64,000 nucleotides of DNA, from the NCBI GenBank assembly GCA_016125455.1, contig WGLS01000013.1, positions 62,001 to 126,000 of the forward strand, given 5' to 3'. The notes under the pieces are model-generated. The model saw only the letters and a list, made by a program, of their open reading frames with translations, ran no database searches and was not told where the DNA came from. Shown here piece by piece: positions 24,085 to 32,976 of the stretch. Numbering within the stretch: the first letter of the stretch is position 1; each line of letters opens with the position of its first letter. This DNA comes from Alphaproteobacteria bacterium. Lineage in GTDB: Bacteria; Pseudomonadota; Alphaproteobacteria; Caulobacterales; Parvularculaceae. The translations under genes and the position numbers were made by a program.

Positions 24085-27000
24085 TCTCCCCCGCCGCGCA
24101 TGGTGGCTATGCGGAGCTATCCACCTTCACAAACTTCTCGTTTCTACGCGGAGCGTCGCATCCGGATGAAATGATCGCTCAGGCCGCTGCGCTGGGACTT
24201 GCCGCCGTTGCGATCACGGATGTCAATTCCTTCGCCGGCATCGTTCGCGCCCATGTCGCCGCCCGGCAGGCTGGCGTGCGGCTTGTCGTTGGTGTGCGGC
24301 TACAACTTTCCGACGAGGCGCCAGACATTCTCGCCTGGCCGCAGGACCGCACAGCTTACGGACGGATTTGCCGGCTTCTCACCCGGGGAAAGCGGCGGGC
24401 GGCGAAGGGAAATTGCCTTGTCGCGACTGCCGACATTCTGGAGCTTGGCGCAGGAACCCTTTTTGCAGTCGCGCCGGAAACCCCGGAAGATGAGGGGCTT
24501 TTACCGCTCATCCGCCATCTTAGGGAGGCGTTTCCCGGCGATGTCTGGCTCGCCGCGGCAAGGACGTTCGGTCCCGACGACGTCCGGCGGCTCAACGGAC
24601 TCGCCCGCATTGCCGCTGCGGCGGGCGTTCCTCTGCTTGCGGTCAACCATGCGCTTTATCATGACCCGGTTCGCCGATGTCTGCAGGATGTGCTGACGTG
24701 CATCCGTGAAAAGACGACAATTGATGCGGCCGGGCGCCTGCTTGAGGCGAACGCCGAACGTTGCCTTAAGTCGCCGGCCGAAATGGCGCGCCTTTTCGCG
24801 GACTATCCGGATGCTGTGCGCCAGTCGCTCGAAATAGCCGATCGCGCGCGGTTTTCCCTCGACGAGCTTCGCTACGAATACCCAAAAGAGACTTCCGACG
24901 GCGAGGACCCACAGGAGGCGCTGGAGCGGCTCGCCTGGATCGGCGCGCGGGGCCGGTTTCCTGATGGCTTGCCCGACAAGGTCCGCACTGCGCTCGTTCA
25001 TGAGCTCGGCCTTATCGCCAGACTTCAGTATGCGCCTTACTTTCTCACCGTTTACGACATCGTCCGCTACGCAAGGTCCAGGGGAATTCTGTGTCAGGGG
25101 CGTGGATCGGCGGCGAATTCGGCCGTCTGCTACTGCCTTGGCATTACCGCAGTCGATCCATCCCGCATGGATCTTCTGTTCGAACGGTTCATCTCCGAAG
25201 AGCGGCGCGAGCCGCCGGACATTGATGTCGATTTCGAGCACCAGCGGCGCGAAGAAGTCATTCAGTACATTTATGAAAAGTATGGCCGTGAGCGAGCCGG
25301 CATTGCCGCCACAGTCATCTGTTATCGTGCGCGCTCGGCGTTGCGTGAAACTGGCAAGGCGATGGGGCTCACCGAAGACGCCGTCGCGGCGCTTTCCGGC
25401 ATGACGCGCGCCTGGCGCGATGGGCGCATCCGGGACGAAGCCGCGTCCGACAGCGGGCTTGATGTTTCAGCGCCGCGGGTCGCGATGACGCTCGCGCTTG
25501 CGCGTGAGTTAATGGGCTTTCCGCGCCACCTGTCGCAGCACACGGGCGGGTTCGTCGTGACCGACGGGCCGCTTGAGGAGACGATCCCCATCGGCAATGG
25601 GGCGATGCCCGACCGCACATTCGTTGAATGGGACAAGGACGACCTCGACGCCCTCGGGATTATAAAGGTCGACGTGCTTGGCCTCGGGATGCTGTCCTGC
25701 ATTGCGAAATCATTCGCTTTCCTAAGGGCGCACTACGGCGTCAATCTCGATCTCGCCACGACGCCGGCGGAGGAGTCGGCAGTATACGACATGATCTGCC
25801 GCGCGGATACGCTTGGCGTCTTCCAGATCGAGAGCCGCGCCCAGATGACGATGCTGCCGCGGCTTCGGCCGCGGACATTTTATGACCTCGTCATCGAAGT
25901 CGCGATTGTTCGTCCGGGACCGATCCAGGGAGACATGGTGCACCCCTATCTTCGCCGCCGCCGTGGCGAAGAGAAAGTCGAATTTCCGTCGAAGGACCTT
26001 GAGAAGGTTCTCGGCAAGACGCTTGGAGTGCCGCTGTTCCAGGAGCAGGCGATGAAAATCGCCATCATCGCTGGCGGCTTTACGCCGACCGAGGCGGATC
26101 AGCTTCGCCGCGCGATGGCGACCTTTCGGAAGACTGGCACGATACACACGTTCGGCGAAAAGCTCGTGGAGGGGATGAAGGCGCGAGGATACGATGCCGC
26201 TTTCGCCGAGCGTTGCTTCAAGCAGATCGAGGGCTTTGGGGAATACGGCTTTCCCGAGAGTCATGCCGCGAGCTTTGCGCTCATCGTTTATGTCTCATGC
26301 TGGCTGAAATGCCGGTATCCGGATGTATTTCTCGCCGCGATGCTGAATGCGCAGCCGCTGGGGTTTTATGCGCCGGCGCAGCTCGTTCGCGACGCGCGGG
26401 AGCATGGCGTTGACGTGCGACGCGTCGACGTCAATTCGTCCGGATGGGACGCCACGCTTGAGCTCAATGCCGCGAATGCGCAGCCAATCGGCGAACGTCT
26501 GCATCCGTCTCATTTAGAAATGACTGGTGAAATTCGGACCCATCATGCCGTCCGACTCGGCTTTCGTCAGATCAAGGGCGCGTCCGAAGACGCAGCTGTC
26601 CGCATCTGCGCGGCGCGCGCCGCCGGCGGCCCGTTCGATTCCGTTCGAGACTTGTGGTTGCGGGCCGGCGTATCGCGCGCCTTTGTCGAACGGCTCGCCG
26701 ACGCGGACGCCTTCGGATCGATCGGGCTATCGCGCCGTGATGCGCTTTGGGCGGCGAAAGGCCTTGATGCCGGGACCGGGCGCGACGAAAAGCCGTTGTT
26801 CCTCCATGCCGCAACCATGGACTTCGAGGCGGAAGCGTCGTTGCCGACGATGCCGATGGGCGAGGAGGTGATTCACGACTACCGCACGCTCCGCCTTTCG
26901 CTGAAGGCTCACCCGATCATTTTCCTGCGCGATAACCTTGATCGGCGCCAGTTTATTCGTAACGAGATTTTATCGGATACGGCGGATGGAAGGCTCGTTC

Positions 27001-27404
27001 GCGTCGGCGGCCTGGTTCTTGTCCGACAGCGTCCGGGAACGGCGTCCGGCGTGATCTTCGCAACTCTCGAAGACGAAACCGGCGTCGCCAATATCGTCAT
27101 CTGGCCGCGCGTTTTCGAACGCTTCCGGCGCGTCGTGCTTGCGGCGCGGTTCATGGGAATTGAAGGGCGGGTTCAGCGCGAAGGCGAGGTCATCCATGTG
27201 GTCGCCGATCGGTTGGTCGACCTGACGCCCATGTTGTCAATCCTGTCGGAGGACTATGGCGAGGCCGCCGAAGCCTATGCCCGCGCCGACGAATTCCGCC
27301 ATGGCGGCGAGCGCGCGGACCCTCGCATTGCGGCAAGCGAGAAAAAGGCCGCGAGCAAGGAGCGGCTGATGACCATCCTGCCGAAGTCGCGAGATTTTCA
27401 TTGA
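24081..27404 (+). CDS. dnaE2: Error-prone DNA polymerase III alpha subunit DnaE2
   Basis: A 1107-residue C-family polymerase that carries out SOS-induced translesion synthesis with ImuA and ImuB. The N-terminal PHP domain begins YAELSTFTNFSFLRGASHPDEM. The polymerase active-site acids are in PPDIDVDFEHQRREEVI (about residues 378-394), followed by the QHTGGFVV and FQIESRAQMTMLPRL motifs and the AISESHA-like FPESHAASFALIVY near 726. The OB fold (LVRVGGLVLVRQRPGTASGV) is near the end. Length and motifs match DnaE2, not replicative DnaE1. It ends 18 bases from a convergent symporter gene. Confidence 0.96.
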   Translation: MISPAAHGGYAELSTFTNFSFLRGASHPDEMIAQAAALGLAAVAITDVNSFAGIVRAHVAARQAGVRLVVGVRLQLSDEAPDILAWPQDRTAYGRICRLLTRGKRRAAKGNCLVATADILELGAGTLFAVAPETPEDEGLLPLIRHLREAFPGDVWLAAARTFGPDDVRRLNGLARIAAAAGVPLLAVNHALYHDPVRRCLQDVLTCIREKTTIDAAGRLLEANAERCLKSPAEMARLFADYPDAVRQSLEIADRARFSLDELRYEYPKETSDGEDPQEALERLAWIGARGRFPDGLPDKVRTALVHELGLIARLQYAPYFLTVYDIVRYARSRGILCQGRGSAANSAVCYCLGITAVDPSRMDLLFERFISEERREPPDIDVDFEHQRREEVIQYIYEKYGRERAGIAATVICYRARSALRETGKAMGLTEDAVAALSGMTRAWRDGRIRDEAASDSGLDVSAPRVAMTLALARELMGFPRHLSQHTGGFVVTDGPLEETIPIGNGAMPDRTFVEWDKDDLDALGIIKVDVLGLGMLSCIAKSFAFLRAHYGVNLDLATTPAEESAVYDMICRADTLGVFQIESRAQMTMLPRLRPRTFYDLVIEVAIVRPGPIQGDMVHPYLRRRRGEEKVEFPSKDLEKVLGKTLGVPLFQEQAMKIAIIAGGFTPTEADQLRRAMATFRKTGTIHTFGEKLVEGMKARGYDAAFAERCFKQIEGFGEYGFPESHAASFALIVYVSCWLKCRYPDVFLAAMLNAQPLGFYAPAQLVRDAREHGVDVRRVDVNSSGWDATLELNAANAQPIGERLHPSHLEMTGEIRTHHAVRLGFRQIKGASEDAAVRICAARAAGGPFDSVRDLWLRAGVSRAFVERLADADAFGSIGLSRRDALWAAKGLDAGTGRDEKPLFLHAATMDFEAEASLPTMPMGEEVIHDYRTLRLSLKAHPIIFLRDNLDRRQFIRNEILSDTADGRLVRVGGLVLVRQRPGTASGVIFATLEDETGVANIVIWPRVFERFRRVVLAARFMGIEGRVQREGEVIHVVADRLVDLTPMLSILSEDYGEAAEAYARADEFRHGGERADPRIAASEKKAASKERLMTILPKSRDFH

Positions 27405-27422
27405 TGCTTCAGCAGAAGAGCG

Positions 27423-28919
27423 TTATCCGGCGACCCTGCGGCTCGCGACGAAACCATCGCTGTGCGCGATCGCCTGCGGCTTTGTCGCAAGGCTGACGAC
27501 AACAAGCACAGGGACATGGACAAGAAGGCCGAGAACGCCTTCGTGAAGGCCGAATGGCCGCAACTCGTTCCCCAGGAAACCACTCAGGAAAAAGAACAAC
27601 GCCGTCGCGGATCCGGCGGCGAAGCCCGCGATCACGCCCGTCGTGGTCGCCCGCCGCCAATAAAGCGCAGCGACAATTGGCGGCGCGAGCTGGCAGATAA
27701 GGCCGTAAGCCGTCAGTAACAGGACGACAAGGGACGCAGACCCCGAAACCGCAAAGTAGTATGCGAGCGCGCCAAATGCGAGGACGAACGCCTGTATAAG
27801 GCGGCGCTGAAAAGCGTCGCTCAGCTTACGGAATGGGCCTATGGCGTCTTCCACAATGACCGAACCGGCGGCGTGCAGCAGAGCATCGCCGGTTGACATA
27901 GACGCAGAGAGGGCGCCCGCGCAGAACAACCCGACAATCAGCGCCGGGAGGTCGGCATTGAGGATCATGAACGGCATGATGAAATCCGGCGACGGCGCCT
28001 TCTCTGGGTACAGAACGCCCGCAAATCCAATCAGAAAAACTGGTATCAGGAATATCTGGAAGGTCGGAAAGAGGAACACGGTCTGCTTGAGCGTCCGGTC
28101 GCTGCGAGCGGTAAACGCCTTCATGAAAAGATGCGGCCACATCATGAGGCCGACGGCCGAAACGACGATCGCGCTCGAATAGGCGCCCCGGGTCCAGGGC
28201 GTTCCGTCGGCAGTGAGGCCGGGCGCTGTCAGGAGTTCCGGTCGCTCCGCGAGCAGACGCTCAAACATCTCGCCGACGCCGCCATAAAGAGCAGTCGGAA
28301 GATATAGTCCCAGCGACCAAGCGATCGCCAGCATGAACAGGCCCTGGAACGTATTCGTCCAGCCGACCGCTTTTGCGCCGCTCGTCAGCACATAGAGCAT
28401 CACGACGCCGTAGGCGACGCCTGCGCCGAGCCACAAAGGCACGTGTCCTTCGGTCACCGCCTCAATGACGATCCCGGCGCCGCGCATCTGCAAGGTGATG
28501 TACGGCACGAAAGCAACGAGCGTCATGGCGGCGATGAGCAGCGACAGGAGGCGGGACGGGAACCGTCCGCATATCAACTGCGCCTGAGTGACGTATCCAT
28601 TGGCGCGTCCGAGCGCGGCCGCTTTCGGACCGATGAAGAAATAGGGCGCCATGCCAAGGACGCCATAGGAAAGAATGTAGTACGCGGCTGCGCCGCGTGA
28701 ATAGGTCCATCCCGGCCCGCCGAGAAACGCGAACGCCGAAAACACCGACGCGCCAAGGACGAAGTACATGACGAGCAGTCCGAAATCCCGGTCTCCCGCG
28801 ACGTACCCGGCGACGCTCTTTGACGCGCCGCGCCCGGAAATCAGGCCGATCGCCAGCGTCAAGATGAGATAGGCGGCGATGACGCCGGAAACGATTTGCC
28901 AGCGTTCCATCGGCGTCAA
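27423..28919 (-). CDS. Sodium:solute symporter (SSS family), DUF3311-linked
   Basis: A 498-residue inner-membrane symporter with about 13 hydrophobic spans. It has the SSS family signature regions GYVAGDRDFGLLVMYFVLGASVFSAF near the N-terminus (split by spans) and FCAGALSASMSTGDALLHAAGSV (the sodium-site helix) near residue 345. Substrate is not determinable; relatives take up organic acids, amino acids or vitamins. The upstream DUF3311 gene overlaps its start by four bases (ATGA), a common pairing for this subgroup, so the two almost certainly act together. Confidence 0.9.
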   Translation of the reverse strand: MTPMERWQIVSGVIAAYLILTLAIGLISGRGASKSVAGYVAGDRDFGLLVMYFVLGASVFSAFAFLGGPGWTYSRGAAAYYILSYGVLGMAPYFFIGPKAAALGRANGYVTQAQLICGRFPSRLLSLLIAAMTLVAFVPYITLQMRGAGIVIEAVTEGHVPLWLGAGVAYGVVMLYVLTSGAKAVGWTNTFQGLFMLAIAWSLGLYLPTALYGGVGEMFERLLAERPELLTAPGLTADGTPWTRGAYSSAIVVSAVGLMMWPHLFMKAFTARSDRTLKQTVFLFPTFQIFLIPVFLIGFAGVLYPEKAPSPDFIMPFMILNADLPALIVGLFCAGALSASMSTGDALLHAAGSVIVEDAIGPFRKLSDAFQRRLIQAFVLAFGALAYYFAVSGSASLVVLLLTAYGLICQLAPPIVAALYWRRATTTGVIAGFAAGSATALFFFLSGFLGNELRPFGLHEGVLGLLVHVPVLVVVSLATKPQAIAHSDGFVASRRVAG

Positions 28920-29101
28920 TCCTTGTCGCTAAGGTAGAGCGCGAAAAGAACGGCCATTCCGGCCAGAACCAGAATCGCAATCGCAAAAAGATTGAACGGC
29001 AGCCCTAGGACAATCGGCGTCGGGCGGTTAACGAGCTCAAATCCTGGCCACGTGACAGCGACTAGAAAGAATAGGAAGAAAATCAGGGAAAAAAGTCGCA
29101 A
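28916..29101 (-). CDS. DUF3311 family small membrane protein
   Basis: A 61-residue protein with two hydrophobic helices (residues about 3-18 and 36-56) linked by VNRPTPIVLGLPFN, the conserved DUF3311 core. The family is found directly before SSS symporters and probably acts as an accessory subunit, similar in layout to other small symporter partners. Its stop codon overlaps the symporter start by four bases. Confidence 0.88.
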   Translation of the reverse strand: MRLFSLIFFLFFLVAVTWPGFELVNRPTPIVLGLPFNLFAIAILVLAGMAVLFALYLSDKD

Positions 29102-29333
29102 TGCGCCGCCTCGCCAGACCCAATTGCGGTTGAGACTAGTCCGGCGTCGCCGTCCCCGGCAACCTGTCGTCGCGCAGTGCCGCCGTTAGAGCTCGTCGTT
29201 TGACGCCGCCGACCTCGCCAGCGGGCGGCGCCGCCGCTTGGTCCCCGGCGCGCTGTTCGTCGCGGTCAATCCATGCTTTTCTCCCCGGTTCCGTAGCCCG
29301 TCACTCAAAGCGGCGCGGCCGTGAGGAGCTTGC

Positions 29334-30728
29334 ATGTCCATGCTCATCTGGATCATTGCCTTATATGTCCTCGCCCAGATTGCGATCTCCGCATGGGTTG
29401 CGCGCCGCACCAGGACGGATGCCGACTATCTTGTCGCCGGCCGTCGGCTCGGCGTTTTCCCGGTCGGCATGTCTCTCTTTGCAACATGGTTCGCCGCTGA
29501 GAGCGTTATCGCCACGTCTGCAGAAACCGCAATGAATGGGCTCGCTGGCGCCCGGATAGAGCCGTTCGCGTTCGGTCTCGGAATTCTATTGCTGGGCCTT
29601 TTCGTCGCCAAGGAGATCCGGAAAGGCGGGCACATGACGCTTGCGGATTATATTGGAGCGCGCTTTGGCGTCGCGGCTGAAACGCTAAGCGCTCTTGCGA
29701 TCGCGCTAAGCGGCACGGTATGGGCGGCGGCGCAGTTGTACGCACTGGCGACGATCATCGCCGGCGCCGTGGGAACCGGCTTCCTCCCGGCCCTCGTTGC
29801 GGCTACGGCGGTTGTGCTCGTCTACACGCTGATCGGCGGCTTGATGGGCGATATCGCGACGGATATCATCCAGGGCGCGGTCCTCGTTGTCGGCGTCCTT
29901 ATTCTTTTCTTCCTGATACTGAGCGCGTCGGGCGGCATAGGCGCCGCGATAGACGCCGTTCCCCCGGCCCGGCTGAATTTCACCGCGCCAGGCGAGAGTA
30001 TCCTTGATCAGATCGAAATTTGGCTCATCCCGATTTTCGCGTCGATTGTAGCGCAAGAAGCGATTTCCCGCACCCTCGCTGCGCGGACCCCGGAGATAGC
30101 CCGCAATGGCGCAGTTCTTGGATCGGCGATCTATGTGGTCGTCGGCCTGGTGCCGGTGATGTTTGGCCTCTTTGCTCCGCAGCTCGACCTGGCGCTTGGC
30201 GAGGGCGATCAGTTCCTTCCAAGCCTCGCCGAGGCGCTTCTGCCATCCTGGGCGTATGTGGTCTTCACCGGCGCCCTGTTGTCCGCGATTCTGTCGTCGG
30301 TAGATTCGGCGCTGCTTGCCGTTTCGGCGGTCGCGACGGAAACCGGCTACAGACGGTTTCGTCCCCGGACAACGCCGGAGCAAAGTCTCGTGGTCGCGCG
30401 CCTGGCAACCACGATTGCCGGTCTCGTCGCTTTCGCCGTTGCAGCGTCCGGCGAAAGCCTGCGCGAGATCGTACTTTCCGCGGCGTCCGTCGGCGGCGTC
30501 CTCGCGGCGCCAATACTCCTGACAATCGTCAGTCAGGGGAAGTTTGGCGGACCGATTGCAGCGACCGCATCCATCGCGATCCAGATCATTTGTCTCGGGG
30601 TGCTTGATTGGACGCTTGGCATTTCCGGCGCAGTCGTCATCACGTTTGCCGCAGGCTTTGCCACCTATATCGGGTTGGCGCTTGCCGCGTTCCTCGCAAG
30701 GTCGGTCAATTCCGCGTCAGCGGCGTAG
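29334..30728 (+). CDS. Second sodium:solute symporter (SSS family)
   Basis: A 464-residue inner-membrane symporter. The N-terminus has the family pattern RTRTDADYLVAGRRLGVFPVGMSLFATWF, and the sodium-binding helix reads FTGALLSAILSSVDSALLAVSAV near residue 315. About 13 spans are visible. It is divergent from the DUF3311-SSS pair across 232 bases and is not a close copy of the first symporter, so the two probably carry different substrates. No DUF3311 or DUF485 partner is attached. The 3' end overlaps the convergent TPR gene by 23 bases. Confidence 0.9.
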   Translation: MSMLIWIIALYVLAQIAISAWVARRTRTDADYLVAGRRLGVFPVGMSLFATWFAAESVIATSAETAMNGLAGARIEPFAFGLGILLLGLFVAKEIRKGGHMTLADYIGARFGVAAETLSALAIALSGTVWAAAQLYALATIIAGAVGTGFLPALVAATAVVLVYTLIGGLMGDIATDIIQGAVLVVGVLILFFLILSASGGIGAAIDAVPPARLNFTAPGESILDQIEIWLIPIFASIVAQEAISRTLAARTPEIARNGAVLGSAIYVVVGLVPVMFGLFAPQLDLALGEGDQFLPSLAEALLPSWAYVVFTGALLSAILSSVDSALLAVSAVATETGYRRFRPRTTPEQSLVVARLATTIAGLVAFAVAASGESLREIVLSAASVGGVLAAPILLTIVSQGKFGGPIAATASIAIQIICLGVLDWTLGISGAVVITFAAGFATYIGLALAAFLARSVNSASAA

Positions 30729-31968
30729 AGGAGTGATGCGAATCAATCGGCCGATGCGCGCTTGTCTGCGCCGCGGCGAAGGTTCTGGCCTCTTGGAAAA
30801 GGCCGCGTTGCGCATGGCTGCCGCCTATAAGGTGAAGGTGGGGTTCAGCGGCGGCAAATGCCGCAGCGGCCGCTGCAAGGTCGCCGCGGGCGAAGGCAAT
30901 CGCGCCATCCGCCGCCGGCAGGAGCGCCAATTTCCAAGTAGAAGCCGCCGGCCCATTGAGCGCCATGGCGTGCGCGCCGATCCTGTTTCTCATCGCATCC
31001 GCCTCGCCCGGCTCGCCGGCCCGTGCGAGAGCGTAGAGGTAATGAACGTCATGAAAAGGAAAGATATGCTCGTCGGCGCGCGCCCGCGCTTGCGACACGA
31101 CGGGCGCCCAGCGATCGCCCACGTCTATGCCGCGCATCTCCAGGCGCCAGAGCATTGAAACTGCGCCGATCTGTTCCTGGGGAAACTCTGGCCAGGCGCC
31201 CCACAGGCGCTCGTCGAAGATGGCGAGCGCGCCCGCGTCGTCGCCGGCGTTCAGATGGAACAGCGCCGTGTGCCACCAGTTGTGATCTCGAATGAAGACG
31301 CCCTTGGCGTCCCACGTGTGGGCGCATCGGGCCATCCATCGCGCGCCTTTTTCAGGATGACCGCGCGTTTCGTGGACGTGCGCGATTGCGTGATGCGCCC
31401 AGGCGTCGTCGATGGCGATTTCACATGCGCGCAGGCCTTCCGCCATGGCGGCGTCGAGGTCATGGTTCTGTTCAAGCGCAAAAGCGATCATTCCGTGGGC
31501 GTACGGACGGCCCTCATGGGCGATCCGCGCACGTCGCGCAAGGCGCAGAAGCGCAGGCTGATCGCCGAGATTGAAGGCGTGATACTGGGCCCATTTGATG
31601 GCGCACAGGTCGGCTGGCCAGCGAACCGATAACTCGTCAAGGTGTCCGAGAGCCCAATGGAAATCCTTGTTGGCCCAAGCGTCGACGGCCGCACAAAAGA
31701 GGCGCTCGCGCTCGCTTGCCGACGAACCTGCCCGCATCCGTTCGAGATACGGACGCGCATTGGTCCAGCCTTCGGCGCCTTCGAATGCGAGATGAAGCGC
31801 GGCGGCGTGCGCATTGATCAAGGGGGCGTCAGGCGCGGCATCAGCGACGGCGAACAGATCCCGAAGTCTCGCCCCGTAGGAGAGAAACTCCGTCACGTAG
31901 GCGTCATACCCGCGTGCAGTGGCCCCATCAGCGGCGGTGATAGTCAGGTCGGATGCATCTCGTGCCAT
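30706..31968 (-). CDS. TTC38-like tetratricopeptide repeat protein
   Basis: A 420-residue soluble helical protein matching the TTC38 family, which exists in bacteria and animals with no settled function. Typical segments are FHWALGHLDELSVRWPADLCAIKWAQ (near residue 105), HGMIAFALEQNHDLDAAM, DAWAHHAIAHVHETRGHPEKG, WWHTALFHLN and HDVHYLYALARAG. The repeats are rich in His and Trp. No signal peptide is visible, so it is cytoplasmic. It stands alone on its strand between the BI-1 gene terminator and the convergent symporter. Confidence 0.88.
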   Translation of the reverse strand: MARDASDLTITAADGATARGYDAYVTEFLSYGARLRDLFAVADAAPDAPLINAHAAALHLAFEGAEGWTNARPYLERMRAGSSASERERLFCAAVDAWANKDFHWALGHLDELSVRWPADLCAIKWAQYHAFNLGDQPALLRLARRARIAHEGRPYAHGMIAFALEQNHDLDAAMAEGLRACEIAIDDAWAHHAIAHVHETRGHPEKGARWMARCAHTWDAKGVFIRDHNWWHTALFHLNAGDDAGALAIFDERLWGAWPEFPQEQIGAVSMLWRLEMRGIDVGDRWAPVVSQARARADEHIFPFHDVHYLYALARAGEPGEADAMRNRIGAHAMALNGPAASTWKLALLPAADGAIAFARGDLAAAAAAFAAAEPHLHLIGGSHAQRGLFQEARTFAAAQTSAHRPIDSHHSSTPLTRN

Positions 31969-32071
31969 GCGGTCGAGCGGTAGCCGACAGTTGGGTGCGG
32001 CGCCAGCGCAAATCGCTCGCGATCGTTCACGACATTGTCGGCATGTGGCGCCATTGCCCCGGGCGGCGCAA

Positions 32072-32108
32072 AAAGGACCCCCGCAAGCGGCGCTTGCGGG
32101 GGTCCTTT
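32072..32108 (-). terminator. Rho-independent terminator after the BI-1 gene
   Basis: A near-perfect stem of about 17 base pairs (AAGGACCCCCGCAAGCG with its complement) and a very short loop is flanked by A-runs on the left, which read as a T-run on the minus strand, directly after the BI-1 stop. Confidence 0.92.
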
Positions 32109-32128
32109 CTGCGCCTTGGGTGGCGAAC

Positions 32129-32854
32129 CTAGTCGCGCATGATTCCGAGAATGTTCAGGATGTGGATGAACAGGGTCACGAACGACCCGTAAAGGGCGAA
32201 CGCGCCGAAGATCGCAGCGCGGTCGTTTGCCGCCCCGCCGTCGACATACATCGACTTGATCGTCTGGGTTTCCCAGGCTGTTATCCCCGAAAACACGAGG
32301 ACCACCGCGCATGACGTCAGCAGGCTGAAGAGGGTCGATCCAATGAACACGTTGACGACGATTGCGATGAGAAGGCCGATTGACGCCATCACAAAGAACC
32401 CGTCCATCCCCGACAGGTCGCGCTTGGTCGTGTAGCCATAAAGGCTGACCCCGGCGAAAAGTCCGGCAGTGATGAAGAATGCCCGGTAGATGTCCTGTGC
32501 GGCGCCCGCCTGGTTAAACGAGAACAGCATCGGGGCGATCAACAGGCCCCAGAGGCCGGCGTAAAGCCAGTACATGCCGTGGGCCATTGCCTTTGACCCG
32601 TTAAACATCACTCGCGGCGCGAACCAGCCAAGGCCGAGCAGGGCGGCAAAGACAACCCACTTCAGCGGCGTGCCGCCAATCGCATAGACAAGGCTCTGCT
32701 GGGAGGCGACGAAAAGGGAAACGAGGCCGGTCCCGGCCACGCCGAGCGCCATATAGTTGTAGACGCCCAGCATGTACTGCCGGAGGCCCTCATCAATGGC
32801 CCGGGCGCCGGTCGTCGCCGTCGTCGCGCCGTAGCCTTTGCGTAAATCGTTCAT
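32129..32854 (-). CDS. Bax inhibitor-1/YccA family membrane protein
   Basis: A 241-residue inner-membrane protein with seven hydrophobic spans. The opening DEGLRQYMLGVYNYMALGVAGTGLVS and the C-terminal DTIK-like block (WETQTIKSMYVDGG) followed by FGAFALYGSFVTLFIHILNILG are typical of the BI-1/YccA family, which includes pH-gated calcium leak channels and FtsH modulators. The ATG at 32854 is chosen because GGAG lies six bases before it; the longer frame to 32887 has no support. Monocistronic, with its own terminator. Confidence 0.93.
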   Translation of the reverse strand: MNDLRKGYGATTATTGARAIDEGLRQYMLGVYNYMALGVAGTGLVSLFVASQQSLVYAIGGTPLKWVVFAALLGLGWFAPRVMFNGSKAMAHGMYWLYAGLWGLLIAPMLFSFNQAGAAQDIYRAFFITAGLFAGVSLYGYTTKRDLSGMDGFFVMASIGLLIAIVVNVFIGSTLFSLLTSCAVVLVFSGITAWETQTIKSMYVDGGAANDRAAIFGAFALYGSFVTLFIHILNILGIMRD

Positions 32855-32976
32855 GTCAGCTCCAGTTTTGGGTCGAACCAGCGCCACAAGCGCCCGTCGA
32901 AGCCTACGTTATATTGGAAGGTTTCCGATCCGTTCAACCGGGATGCGCCGGACCGAATGACGCCGCTGCGCCGGCG

